A stretch of 64,000 bases of DNA, from contig NZ_CP047984.1 in the NCBI RefSeq assembly GCF_009931655.1, forward strand, positions 3,551,001 to 3,615,000, read 5' to 3'. The notes beneath the pieces were generated by a model that was not told where the DNA came from, made no database searches, and saw only the letters and a list, made by a program, of their open reading frames with translations. Shown piece by piece: positions 1 through 7,503 of this stretch (the stretch's first letter is position 1; each line of letters opens with the position of its first letter). Made by a program: the position numbers and the translations under genes. The DNA comes from Pontibacter russatus (GTDB taxonomy: Bacteria > Bacteroidota > Bacteroidia > Cytophagales > Hymenobacteraceae).

Positions 1-1
1 G

Positions 2-589
2 GCCAGCCGCGTGGCGCACCGCTTCATGAAGGAGGTAATCCCCTACGTAGACTATGGGCTCGACTTCCACACGGGTGGCTCCAGCCGCGCCAACTACCCG
101 CAAATCCGCTGCGTGCTGGCTGACTATCGCAACGAGGAACTGGCCAGAGCTTTCGGAGCGCCCTTTATCCTGAACTCATCCTACCGGCAGGGCTCGCTGC
201 GCAAAGAGGCGGCCAAGCTCGGGAAATCCATCCTGGTATATGAAACCGGCGAGTCGCTGCGCTTTGATGAGAATGGCATCAACATCGGCATTGAGGGCAC
301 CTGCCGCGTGCTGCACCACCTGGGTATGATGCTGAACCACACCCCGCCGCAGGAGGAGAGTGTTATCTGTTTAAAAGATATATGGCTGCGGGCCAAAAAT
401 GCGGGCCTGTGGCGCAGCCACGTCCGACTGGGCGAGTTTATCAAAAAGAACCAAAACATCGGCAGCATCACCGATCCGTATGGGGAGATGGAGGTGCGCC
501 TGAACGCCCCGGCAGGCGGCTACGTGGTGGGCCTCAACAACATGCCGGTGGTCAACCAGGGCGACGCGCTGCTGCATATATCTTTTTAA
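2..589 (+). CDS. Succinylglutamate desuccinylase/aspartoacylase family protein (3' part)
   Basis: The frame is open from the window edge, so the 5' end lies outside and only about 195 C-terminal residues are visible. The segment GLDFHTGGSSR is the second zinc-site region of the M14-like AstE/AspA family, where the His is a metal ligand, followed by NYPQIRC. The last 70 residues form the small beta-rich C-terminal domain typical of bacterial members (APAGGYV, then the QGDALLHI end). Family enzymes are cytoplasmic zinc hydrolases that remove an acyl group from an amino acid, or related amidases; the substrate here cannot be told. The gene ends at TAA 587-589 just before a bidirectional terminator. 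The family is clear, the reaction is not. Confidence 0.85.
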   Translation, partial: ASRVAHRFMKEVIPYVDYGLDFHTGGSSRANYPQIRCVLADYRNEELARAFGAPFILNSSYRQGSLRKEAAKLGKSILVYETGESLRFDENGINIGIEGTCRVLHHLGMMLNHTPPQEESVICLKDIWLRAKNAGLWRSHVRLGEFIKKNQNIGSITDPYGEMEVRLNAPAGGYVVGLNNMPVVNQGDALLHISF

Positions 590-596
590 ATGCACT

Positions 597-652
597 CCCA
601 TATATAAAACGGGCCGCTGCAGGAAACTGCAACGGCCCGTTTTATATATGGG
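597..652. terminator. Bidirectional terminator with TATATA-capped stem
   Basis: The two arms, 597-616 and 633-652, are complementary: CCCATATATAAAACGGGCCG and CGGCCCGTTTTATATATGGG. The GC core is flanked by an A run on one side and a T run on the other, so it can stop both the plus gene ending at 589 and the minus gene ending at 667. The outermost part of the stem is the TATATA motif seen at other terminators in this window. Confidence 0.85.
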
Positions 653-666
653 TGAGAGAGTCTTAC

Positions 667-1158
667 TTAGAACACATACCGCACGTGCAGGGCCGTGTTC
701 CAGAAGCCGCCGCCCACCGGAATGTTCAGGTAAGGCTTCACGTCTGCGCCGATGGTGAAGGGGATGTCCCGTATATAGTACTCCAGTCCGAGGATGCCGT
801 CAATTCCCACACCCAGCACGTCGTCGTCGTAATGCTTGTGGCCGCGGTCGTAGTAGTCGTGGCCGTCCCAGAAGCCGACGTGGCCGCCGAGGCCGTAGTA
901 CCACAGCAGCCCTTCCGCGTTAAATGCCTGCGCGTGCTTCTCGTACAGCACGGTCACCACGGTGCCCCTGTACCGGAAGCTGGTGCTGACGATGCCCTCG
1001 ATGGCGGCGTCGCTGCTGATGAAGTGCTTGACGGTGAGGCCGGAGGCGCTGCCTCCCCGCAGGCCGATGCCTGTGGTGTAGCTGCTCTGGGCGTTTGCGC
1101 TAAAGGCCATGCACAGCACAAGGGCCAGTGCGAAAGAAATGCGGTAGATGGTTTTCAT
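667..1158 (-). CDS. Small outer-membrane beta-barrel protein
   Basis: A 163-residue exported protein. Residues 1-23 are a clear signal peptide (MKTIYRISFALALVLCMAF, then ANAQ at the cleavage site). The rest alternates polar and hydrophobic residues with Gly-rich turns, and the chain ends in VRYVF with a C-terminal Phe, the usual signal for barrel assembly. This fits an 8-stranded OmpA/OmpW-sized barrel. A His/Asp/Tyr-rich loop (GHDYYDRGHKHYDDD, about residues 98-112) would face outward. It stands alone between two terminators or gaps. Function is unknown; a structural or small-permeability role is a guess. Confidence 0.75.
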   Translation of the reverse strand: MKTIYRISFALALVLCMAFSANAQSSYTTGIGLRGGSASGLTVKHFISSDAAIEGIVSTSFRYRGTVVTVLYEKHAQAFNAEGLLWYYGLGGHVGFWDGHDYYDRGHKHYDDDVLGVGIDGILGLEYYIRDIPFTIGADVKPYLNIPVGGGFWNTALHVRYVF

Positions 1159-1268
1159 GAAACTGTTAAGAAATTAGGTAAGCAATGGCTGCGGCCTGAA
1201 CCCAGGCAACAGCGGCAGCAAAATTACTAATCTTAACGTAGCAAAAAACCGATTTTGTGTGGCTGGCG

Positions 1269-2057
1269 CTACTTATTCGGGCTGGTTTTGTAGTCCTGCA
1301 GGTAGGCTGTTTTGCCGGTGCGCCGCCCGATGAGCTTGAAAAAAGAGATAAAGTGCTGCTGGTCAAGCTGCAGGGCCTTGGCAAAAGGGTCGGGCGTTCC
1401 CGCCTCCTCGTAATCTTTTATATACTGCTCGCGCACCTGCTGCGCCTCCTCCAGTTCCTGGGCTGCTTGTATCTGCACCAGCCCCGTTTTCTCCCACAGC
1501 TTTTTCCACCAGCCGATGGTATGGATAAAGTACCAGTACTTCTGGTAATCCTGGCTTAAAAAATCCGGCACTTGCGCCACCGACTCGATTTCCCTTGTGA
1601 AGCAAACGTCCACGATGGCCAGGCAGCCTCCGGGCTTGAGGAAGCGGGCGATATAGGGCAGGTACTTTTCGTCGGTGCCGAAGTAGGTATAGGAGTCTAC
1701 CACAATCACTGCATCAAAGTATTCTTCGGCGAAGGGCAGGGAACGGGCGTCGGCCTCTAGCGGGATCACCTTTTCCGCGCAACCGGCGTCCAGTATGCGC
1801 TGGTAGTTGTCGCTGGCTGCGATGGCCTCGTCCACGGCCCACACGGTCACCCCGAACTCCTTCGCCAGAAAGATAGAGCTGATGGCCTTGCCGCAGCCCA
1901 GGTCCAGCACCCGCATCCCCGGCTTCAACTCCAGCGACTTGGTGAGGCTCTCGAGGTTGAAGAGCACATTCTCGCCCATGGAGTGCCGGCGCACCCACTC
2001 CGGGTCATATTGGGAGGCTTTCGGGAAAGCGTGTTGCAGCGGTTGTTCAGATGGCAT
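1269..2057 (-). CDS. Class I SAM-dependent methyltransferase
   Basis: 262 residues. Motif I, VLDLGCGKA, lies near residue 50 and binds S-adenosylmethionine. VWAVDEA follows as the acidic end of strand 2, then LEADARSLPFAEEYFDAVIVVDS as motifs II/III, and LKPGGCLAIVD as the post-motif strand. The N-terminal part (WVRRHSMGENVLFNLESL) resembles the Methyltransf_11/25 small-molecule group. The acceptor substrate is not evident. The gene is monocistronic, and its ATG is preceded by a TATATA motif at about 2059-2064. Cytoplasmic enzyme. The fold is sure, the target unknown. Confidence 0.85.
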   Translation of the reverse strand: MPSEQPLQHAFPKASQYDPEWVRRHSMGENVLFNLESLTKSLELKPGMRVLDLGCGKAISSIFLAKEFGVTVWAVDEAIAASDNYQRILDAGCAEKVIPLEADARSLPFAEEYFDAVIVVDSYTYFGTDEKYLPYIARFLKPGGCLAIVDVCFTREIESVAQVPDFLSQDYQKYWYFIHTIGWWKKLWEKTGLVQIQAAQELEEAQQVREQYIKDYEEAGTPDPFAKALQLDQQHFISFFKLIGRRTGKTAYLQDYKTSPNK

Positions 2058-2096
2058 ATATAAAGCGTTAGCGGCGATAAGTTAAACGTGATAGCT

Positions 2097-2270
2097 GTAT
2101 GGTTGAATGGTTAAATTGTTGAATGGTTGTGGGCTTGTTAATGGATGGTTGATCTATTATATAGAAATACAGCATCATATCGTCATTTGTGCTATATATG
2201 GCTACTCCCCATAAATAACCATTAAACCATTTAGCCATATAGCAACTAACAATCAGCAACCAACAATCAG
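2097..2270. repeat. AT-rich intergenic repeats built on TGGTTGAATGGTTAAA
   Basis: The left half repeats the words TGGTTGAATGGTT and AATTGTTGAATGGTTG. The right half holds complementary words (ACCATTAAACCATTTAG) and a local direct repeat, CAACTAACAATCAG / CAACCAACAATCAG. It resembles low-complexity intergenic repeats common in Bacteroidota. No coding potential is seen, and no promoter is assigned. Confidence 0.5.
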
Positions 2271-2942
2271 CTAAAGCTTAGCGCCGAGCCTGGCAATGTC
2301 GTCGGAGGGATGGATATATACGCCGCGCTGGTCCTGCGAGGCGGCATACAGCATGCCTTTGGCTACGGTTTCCGCCTCAATGGGTTTGTATTTTTCCAAA
2401 GGGCCTACCATCAGCCCGCTCAGCGGTTTCATAATTTTGGAGGCGAACGCCTCACCGGCACGGTGTTCTTCGCGCTCCCCCAGCAGCAGCGACGGCCGGA
2501 AGATATGCACCGCTTTGAAGGGCTGCGCTTTTACGTGCTGCTCCATCTCGCCTTTCACCTTGTTGTAGAAAAACATGGAACCGGCATCAGCCCCCATGGC
2601 CGAGACAACCAGAAACTGCGAGGCGCCTTTCTGCGCGGTGATTTCCGCCAGTTGGGCCACGTAGGTATAGTCCACTTTATAAAACGCTTCTTTGGAACCT
2701 GCCTTTTTGATGGTGGTGCCGAGGCAGCAGAACACATCATCGGCCACCAGGTTGGCGGAAAAGTTCTTCAGGTTGTCGAAATCCACCAGGCGCTGCTCCA
2801 GGTTGGGGAAGATAAGGGGCAACTCCCGGCGGCCAGCCGATACCACCTCGCTGTAGCGCGGGCATTTCAGGAGCAGTTGCAGGAGTTGGCCGCCAACCAA
2901 GCCACTGGCACCGACGATAAGGGCAGTTCTTACTTTTTGCAT
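2271..2942 (-). CDS. NAD(P)-binding atypical SDR oxidoreductase (TIP30/HTATIP2-like)
   Basis: 223 residues with an N-terminal Rossmann motif GASGLVG (residues 11-17) for NAD(P) binding, after the strand TALIV. VADDVFCCLGTTIKKAGSKEAF followed by VDYTYV, and later FLVVSAMGAD, are typical of the small atypical short-chain dehydrogenases related to TIP30 and oxidoreductases with an NAD(P)-binding domain. A YNKVKGEME segment matches the usual Tyr-x-x-x-Lys position. A later FRPSLLLGER matches the substrate-side loop. Cytoplasmic; the substrate is not predictable. It stands alone between non-coding spacers. Confidence 0.8.
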   Translation of the reverse strand: MQKVRTALIVGASGLVGGQLLQLLLKCPRYSEVVSAGRRELPLIFPNLEQRLVDFDNLKNFSANLVADDVFCCLGTTIKKAGSKEAFYKVDYTYVAQLAEITAQKGASQFLVVSAMGADAGSMFFYNKVKGEMEQHVKAQPFKAVHIFRPSLLLGEREEHRAGEAFASKIMKPLSGLMVGPLEKYKPIEAETVAKGMLYAASQDQRGVYIHPSDDIARLGAKL

Positions 2943-3063
2943 AAAACATATAGCTTACGCAGTCAGTACGTGCTTCAGGGCTGTATAGGCTGAAAAGAAT
3001 GATATCTTGATACGGAAAATATTCTGTTGCGGCAGCCCGCCATATATAGGGGTTATAAAAGCG

Positions 3064-3900
3064 CTACACCAGCCGGATGCTATCCTCTTCCAGCTTTATT
3101 TTTCCGGCTTTATACAGGCCGCCGATGGCGCGCTTGAACGTTTTTTTACTCATGGCGAGGGTTTTATAGATGTCCTCGGGTGTGCTGCTGTCGGAGAGGG
3201 GGAGCCAGCCGTTGCCCTGCTGCAGCAGCCGCAGTATTTTTTCGGAGGCGTCCTCCGCCTCGCTTAGGATGGTGGCGTCCGGCTTGCGCAGCGTCACGTC
3301 AATCTTGTTGTCGGGGCGGATGGCCTTGATATAGCCGGTGGTCTTGTCGCCCATGTGCAGGTCCTGGAACACCTCGTTGCGGTAGAGGATGCCCATATAG
3401 GCGTTGTTGATGATGACCTTGATGCCGATATCGGTGAAACCTGCCACCAGCAACTGCACTTCTTCACCTTCAGTCAGTTGGATATGGTCGTTCTGCAGGT
3501 ATTTGCGCAGTTTGGAGGTGGCCACCACGCGGTCCGAGGCCTCGTCCAGGTACAGGTACACGCAGTACTTGCGGCCCACCTCCATCTTGTCTTTCTGGTT
3601 GTGGAAGGGCACCAGCAGGTCTTTCTCCAGGCCCCAGTCCAGAAAAGCGCCGAAAGGGGCGGTGTCGGTGCAGGTGAGGCAGGCAAACTCGCCCACGGTG
3701 GCATAAGGCGTCAGGTCGGTGGCGATGATGCGGTCTTCGGAGTCGCGGTACACAAACACCCGCACAAAGTCGCCCACCTGCGCCCCTTTCGGGATGTATT
3801 TGGCGGGCAGCAGGATATCGCCGTCGTCGGAGGTGAGGTATACCCCGAAATCCACCTCGCGCGCTATTTCCAGTACGTTGTAATTGCCAAGGTCTACCAT
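3064..3900 (-). CDS. S1-like RNA-binding protein, CvfB family
   Basis: 278 residues matching the CvfB/YitL layout: three consecutive S1-like OB folds and a C-terminal winged helix. The first OB fold starts at GNYNVLEIAREVDFGVYL. The second contains FGAFLDWGLEKDLLVPF, a hallmark of the family. The third contains INNAYMGILYRNEV. The winged helix is near the end (STPEDIYKTLAMSKKTFKRAIGGLYK). In Firmicutes CvfB binds RNA and affects virulence gene expression; the role in Bacteroidota is unstudied. An 8-mer matching TAnnTTTG lies on the minus strand at 3947-3954, but no good -33 element was found. Cytoplasmic. Confidence 0.9.
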   Translation of the reverse strand: MVDLGNYNVLEIAREVDFGVYLTSDDGDILLPAKYIPKGAQVGDFVRVFVYRDSEDRIIATDLTPYATVGEFACLTCTDTAPFGAFLDWGLEKDLLVPFHNQKDKMEVGRKYCVYLYLDEASDRVVATSKLRKYLQNDHIQLTEGEEVQLLVAGFTDIGIKVIINNAYMGILYRNEVFQDLHMGDKTTGYIKAIRPDNKIDVTLRKPDATILSEAEDASEKILRLLQQGNGWLPLSDSSTPEDIYKTLAMSKKTFKRAIGGLYKAGKIKLEEDSIRLV

Positions 3901-4077
3901 ATATAAAGTCGCTGTGTCTGTCTTTTTAACGCAGTTCCCCGCCCTGCAAATCTAACAAAAAGCAGCCGAGGGTGAAAGCCGCCGTTAATTTAGCCTGTAT
4001 ATATAAAACGGGGGTATACGCATGCAACGTTTTGACCGATTTCCGGGTCCTATATAAGTAAGCATTTGCCAATCTCT

Positions 4078-4572
4078 ATGGAACGTTCAAGCCTTTTTCC
4101 GATGCTCCCCCAACCCCCCGGGGCACTTGCCTTCCAGTTTAGTCCCGACGCCTGGGCCGCAGCCCCGGATGAATTTGTGTCCGTCAAAAAGAATGGCCTC
4201 GCCTGGGCCGGAGTGCCGGAAATGCACCTGAACAAAGCCACCTCCACGCTTACGCTTCTGGGAATAGCTAACCGTCCGGCAGACGAGGAAGTGCTCGTCC
4301 TGAAACTGAAGTTTGAGGGCCCCGGCACGTATTCGCTCACGAAACAGCAGGCGTACTATTACACCACTGCCGGGGGGCACGAGCTGACAAGCGCCTATGA
4401 GCTGGCTTCCTGCGCGGCGGGGGTGCTGGAGATTTCCGGCTACGACCCGGCCGAGATGTTGCTGGAAGGAAGCTTCCGGGTGGTGCTGACGAAAGAGCAG
4501 GGCGGCCCGGAAACTAATGCAGAGGCAGTGACTTTTACCGAAGGCCGGTTCAGGGGGAGGGTTGCCATATAG
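4078..4572 (+). CDS. Hypothetical beta-rich protein, resembling DUF6252-type lipoproteins without the leader
   Basis: About 164 residues from ATG 4078; a TTG at 4066 would add four. The order of strands (WAGVPEMHLNKATSTLTLLGIA, GPGTYSLTKQQAYYY, then VLEISGYDPAEMLLEGSFRVVL) resembles the small beta-sandwich lipoproteins of Bacteroidota, in which a short strand pair is followed by a Gly-Thr-Phe-like turn. Those carry a lipoprotein signal, but none is visible here. The frame closes upstream at TGA 4033-4035 with no hydrophobic stretch between, so the gene may be N-terminally truncated or encode a cytoplasmic version. It converges on Dps across a strong terminator. Family assignment is tentative. 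Confidence 0.55.
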   Translation: MERSSLFPMLPQPPGALAFQFSPDAWAAAPDEFVSVKKNGLAWAGVPEMHLNKATSTLTLLGIANRPADEEVLVLKLKFEGPGTYSLTKQQAYYYTTAGGHELTSAYELASCAAGVLEISGYDPAEMLLEGSFRVVLTKEQGGPETNAEAVTFTEGRFRGRVAI

Positions 4573-4577
4573 CCCGG

Positions 4578-4639
4578 AGCCATATATAAAAAGCATATAT
4601 AAAAAGGCAGCCCCGCGGGCTGCCTTTTTATATATGGCT
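4578..4639. terminator. Bidirectional terminator with duplicated TATATA arm
   Basis: The right arm (ending TTTTTATATATGGCT) can pair with either of two left arms, because CATATATAAAAA occurs twice in tandem at about 4581-4592 and 4594-4606. The GC core is GGCAGCCC/GGGCTGCC. It lies between convergent genes ending at 4572 and 4656. Confidence 0.85.
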
Positions 4640-4655
4640 TAGTAAGATGACTGTT

Positions 4656-5282
4656 CTACGCCTTTGGTTTGGCGGCGGGTTTCCTGGCAGTGGTTCTGAG
4701 GCCTTTTTTGCCAGCCGAGGCTTTGTCGTCTTCCTCCATGATATCCTCCGGCCGCGCAATCAGCCCGATGGAAAGGCCGTCTTCGCCCAGGAAGTGCTCG
4801 ATGTGGTGGCAGCGGTCCTCGGTTTTGAACAGGATGCCTTCCAGCAGCGACTTGGTGCCGAAGTCGTCGTGCTCAAACGCCAGCTTGATAGACTTGCGCA
4901 GTTCCACCGCAATGGTTTTCTCATCCTCCATGTCCTTTTGCAGCATTTCCCGGATGCGGAACTCGCCTTCTTCCTCGTGTGCTATATAGGCCAACTCTAT
5001 TTGCCTGGCCGGGTGACAAGTCGGCACCACGCCCATCACGGTCAGGCGCTCGGCAATGGCGTCGTACTGCTCGTGAATCTGTGTGTAATGGTCCTCGAAA
5101 AACAGGTGCAGGTCGCGGAACTGCGGGCCCTCCACCAGCCAGTGGTGCTTGTGGTACTGGTTATATAGGATGATGAACGAAGCCAGGTGGCGGTCCAGTT
5201 CTGCGGCCATTTTCAGGGCCGTTTCTTTTTTCAGCCCCACCGGGTTTCCCTCGTACTCTGATTTCTCTCTAACTTTTTCCAT
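4656..5282 (-). CDS. dps: Dps-family ferritin-like DNA-protection protein
   Basis: About 208 residues from ATG at 5282; a TTG at 5330 would add 16. The Dps core is plain. YNQYHKHHWLVEGPQF gives the first ferroxidase His region, and DLHLFFEDHYTQIHEQYDAIAER gives the second, with the conserved Asp and Glu across the dimer interface. The four-helix bundle is followed by a Lys/Ala-rich tail (KKGLRTTARKPAAKPKA) of the sort that binds DNA non-specifically. Dps oxidises and stores iron, detoxifies peroxide and compacts DNA as a dodecamer in the nucleoid. It is longer than classic Dps (about 165 residues) because of this tail and a short N-terminal extension. Confidence 0.9.
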   Translation of the reverse strand: MEKVREKSEYEGNPVGLKKETALKMAAELDRHLASFIILYNQYHKHHWLVEGPQFRDLHLFFEDHYTQIHEQYDAIAERLTVMGVVPTCHPARQIELAYIAHEEEGEFRIREMLQKDMEDEKTIAVELRKSIKLAFEHDDFGTKSLLEGILFKTEDRCHHIEHFLGEDGLSIGLIARPEDIMEEDDKASAGKKGLRTTARKPAAKPKA

Positions 5283-5356
5283 AGTCGGTTTTCGCGTGCT
5301 TTTTTGGTTTTGTACCTCTTTAACAGGCAAACCGGCAAAAAGGATACGCCCGCCCT

Positions 5357-7249
5357 CTAATAAAACTCAGCCACGCCGGGGCGGGTGAACCGGAAATCGC
5401 GGAAGTCGTAATAGGGCCGCGATGACTCAAAAATCTTGAACTCGTTGATGCTCTCGTTGGGTGGCAGCTGCGGATAGTAGCTGATGAGAAACTGTATGGT
5501 GCTGAAGGACAGGTACTCGTTCCGGAACCGGAAACCGATGCCGTAGCCCCGGTAAGGCGCGTCTCTGAACGGGATGCTCTTGTTGCCGGTAGACAGCCAG
5601 GCCACATCAGCGAAGAAAACGGTGGCCAGCTTAAACCCGAAAAGCGAGAAAGGCGTGTAGAGGTTCGCCTCGTAGTTGAGCGCCACCCGGCGCGAGCCCC
5701 GCAACAGGCTGGAGCGGAAGCCCCGGATGCCGCTCTCGTTGTTGATGGAGAGCAGTTCCTCGGGGTTGCGGTTGATGCCCCAGGTGCCGCGCCCCCATAT
5801 AAAATGGCGCAGCTTCCAGTTGCCCCACTCATACAGCCTGGTAAAGTAGAGGCTCTCCAACTGCACCACGCCCTGTTCCCACTCGCCCTCCCGCCGGAAA
5901 GAGTCGTAGGAGGCGCGGCCGTAGAGGTAGCCGAAGGTGGGGGCGTACTTTGCCATGGAGAGCGACGCCCCCAGGTACTTCCGCTGCCGCAGGTCGCCGT
6001 TCTCATACCCGCCGGTGAGGGAGAGGAGCCCGCCTGCCGGTATATCCTCTGTCCGGCCAAAGCCGAAGAGGTAGCGGTCTTTGTAGTACTTCCGGACGCT
6101 GTAGCCGAGGCTGCCCATCACCAGCGTGTTGTCCTGGAAATTCTCGGTGGCTATGACGGAGTAGTTGGTGTTGATGACCCGGAGCCCCGCAATCAGGCGG
6201 CCGCGCGGCTCAAACCCCAGATAATACGTCTTGAACTTGAACGAGCGGCCCAGCCAGACGTCCTGTTGGTTATAGGCCAGGTTGCTGTAGCGCGGGATGG
6301 TGTCCTCTTCGGTGGGGGGCAGCATGATGCGCTCCTCTATCCAGCTGGCGCCCGCCGCGCCCGCGTACTTGGTGTTGGTCGCGAAAAAGTCGCGGCTCAG
6401 GAAAGCGCTCTTCTCTTTGTAGTAATTTTTATGCACAAAGGCCATATCGGCGGTTATATAGGTTCTGCCGATGTTCTCGATGGTGTAGTAGCCCGCCGCC
6501 TCCCAGGAGCGGGGCGCGTTGTCGATGCCGAAGCGGTAGGACAGCTCCGTCTGATGGCCCTGGCCCAGGAAGTTGAGCTCGCGCAGCGTGACGCGGCCCC
6601 GGCCGGAGGAAGGCGTGAAGGAGCCGGACCCGCCCAGGCTGAAGATGTCCTTCGTGATGACGAACACATCCACGCTGTCGGCGGTGGTGGTCTCCTCGTT
6701 CACGATGATGCGGGCATCCAGCAGGTAGTCCGTCTGGCGCAGCAGGCGCTCCGACTCCACCAGCGCCAGCGGCTCCAGGGGCTCCATCTTCTCAAAGAGC
6801 AGCTTGTTGCGGATAAGGCCCCGGCCCGTTTTCACGTGGAGCGAGTTGCCCAGTTTCTCTAGGATGTTCTGAGGCACCCGGGCCGTGTCGTTGATAGAGT
6901 AGCCAAAAGCGTCCAGAGACAGAATATCGATCCGGCGCACGATTTTATAGGTGTGCTTCTCGTACTCGCGCTGTATCAGCTCGGCATCCAGGCCATATAC
7001 CTCCTCATCCACCTGGTCGAAGACCAGCACGGCCTTCAGCAGTTTTCCCATGATGGTTTTGCGCTCCGACAGTTTCTTCAGGTTGTCCATCACGCGATCG
7101 TCGAAGCGCTGCCGGGTAGTGTCGGTCAGGGTAGAGTCCTGAACGGCGGCGGGTACCTCCTGCGCACGGCACACCCTGCCCAACAGCAACAGCAGCCCCA
7201 ACAGGCACAGCAGTGGCAGGCGGTAAAGTTTCGGGTGCGGATAGGACAT
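5357..7249 (-). CDS. Omp85/ShlB-like outer-membrane barrel protein
   Basis: About 630 residues. The start at 7249 (MSYPHP) gives a standard signal peptide with core LLCLLGLLLLLG and a cut near CRAQ; an ATG at 7276 would add nine residues. The N-terminal 190 residues look like POTRA-type periplasmic segments (YKIVRRIDILSLDAFGYSIN; ARIIVNEETTTADSVDVFVIT). The rest is a barrel. The motif GIRGF near residue 500, followed by SRRVALNYEANLYTP, corresponds to the conserved VRGF loop of Omp85/TpsB proteins. The C-terminus ends VAEFY. It probably inserts or transports proteins or lipids at the outer membrane, with unknown substrate. Monocistronic, downstream of Dps on the same strand. Confidence 0.8.
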   Translation of the reverse strand: MSYPHPKLYRLPLLCLLGLLLLLGRVCRAQEVPAAVQDSTLTDTTRQRFDDRVMDNLKKLSERKTIMGKLLKAVLVFDQVDEEVYGLDAELIQREYEKHTYKIVRRIDILSLDAFGYSINDTARVPQNILEKLGNSLHVKTGRGLIRNKLLFEKMEPLEPLALVESERLLRQTDYLLDARIIVNEETTTADSVDVFVITKDIFSLGGSGSFTPSSGRGRVTLRELNFLGQGHQTELSYRFGIDNAPRSWEAAGYYTIENIGRTYITADMAFVHKNYYKEKSAFLSRDFFATNTKYAGAAGASWIEERIMLPPTEEDTIPRYSNLAYNQQDVWLGRSFKFKTYYLGFEPRGRLIAGLRVINTNYSVIATENFQDNTLVMGSLGYSVRKYYKDRYLFGFGRTEDIPAGGLLSLTGGYENGDLRQRKYLGASLSMAKYAPTFGYLYGRASYDSFRREGEWEQGVVQLESLYFTRLYEWGNWKLRHFIWGRGTWGINRNPEELLSINNESGIRGFRSSLLRGSRRVALNYEANLYTPFSLFGFKLATVFFADVAWLSTGNKSIPFRDAPYRGYGIGFRFRNEYLSFSTIQFLISYYPQLPPNESINEFKIFESSRPYYDFRDFRFTRPGVAEFY

Positions 7250-7390
7250 AAGTACAGGTTGGTGGCGCTCAGGCATCTGTTTGTACAGCCTACTAATATA
7301 ACGGTTTACGGAGGCATTAGTGCTACCGGCGACTGTAAAATTAGGCTCCCGCTCTTTACAGGAACATTTGCGGCATATATAAAGTAAATC

Positions 7391-7460
7391 TATGTGCTAA
7401 CATTTTTAGCTTATGCACACTTGTTGATAACCATGTGTATAAAATTTGCTAATAATATTA
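7391..7460. other. Cluster of three DnaA-box-like 9-mers beside an AT-rich tract
   Basis: TTATGCACA lies at 7411-7419. The complement of TTATCAACA lies at 7422-7430 and the complement of TTATACACA at 7434-7442. All resemble the DnaA box TTATCCACA with one or two changes. They are followed by an AT-rich stretch (AAAATTTGCTAATAATATTA). The site lies in the 227-bp gap where transcription switches from mainly minus (left) to mainly plus (right). It could be a replication origin, a DnaA-controlled promoter or chance. No dnaA, dnaN or parA gene is in the window. Confidence 0.3.
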
Positions 7461-7503
7461 GGTGATATCCGGTTGATGCCTTACCTTTAAGCTATTGAAA
7501 GGG

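Noticed and set aside
382-1230. Open frame of 282 codons on the plus strand across the terminator and opposite the barrel gene
   Set aside because: It runs through a strong bidirectional terminator and is Val/Ala/Gln/Arg-rich without motifs. The minus-strand gene has a perfect signal peptide.
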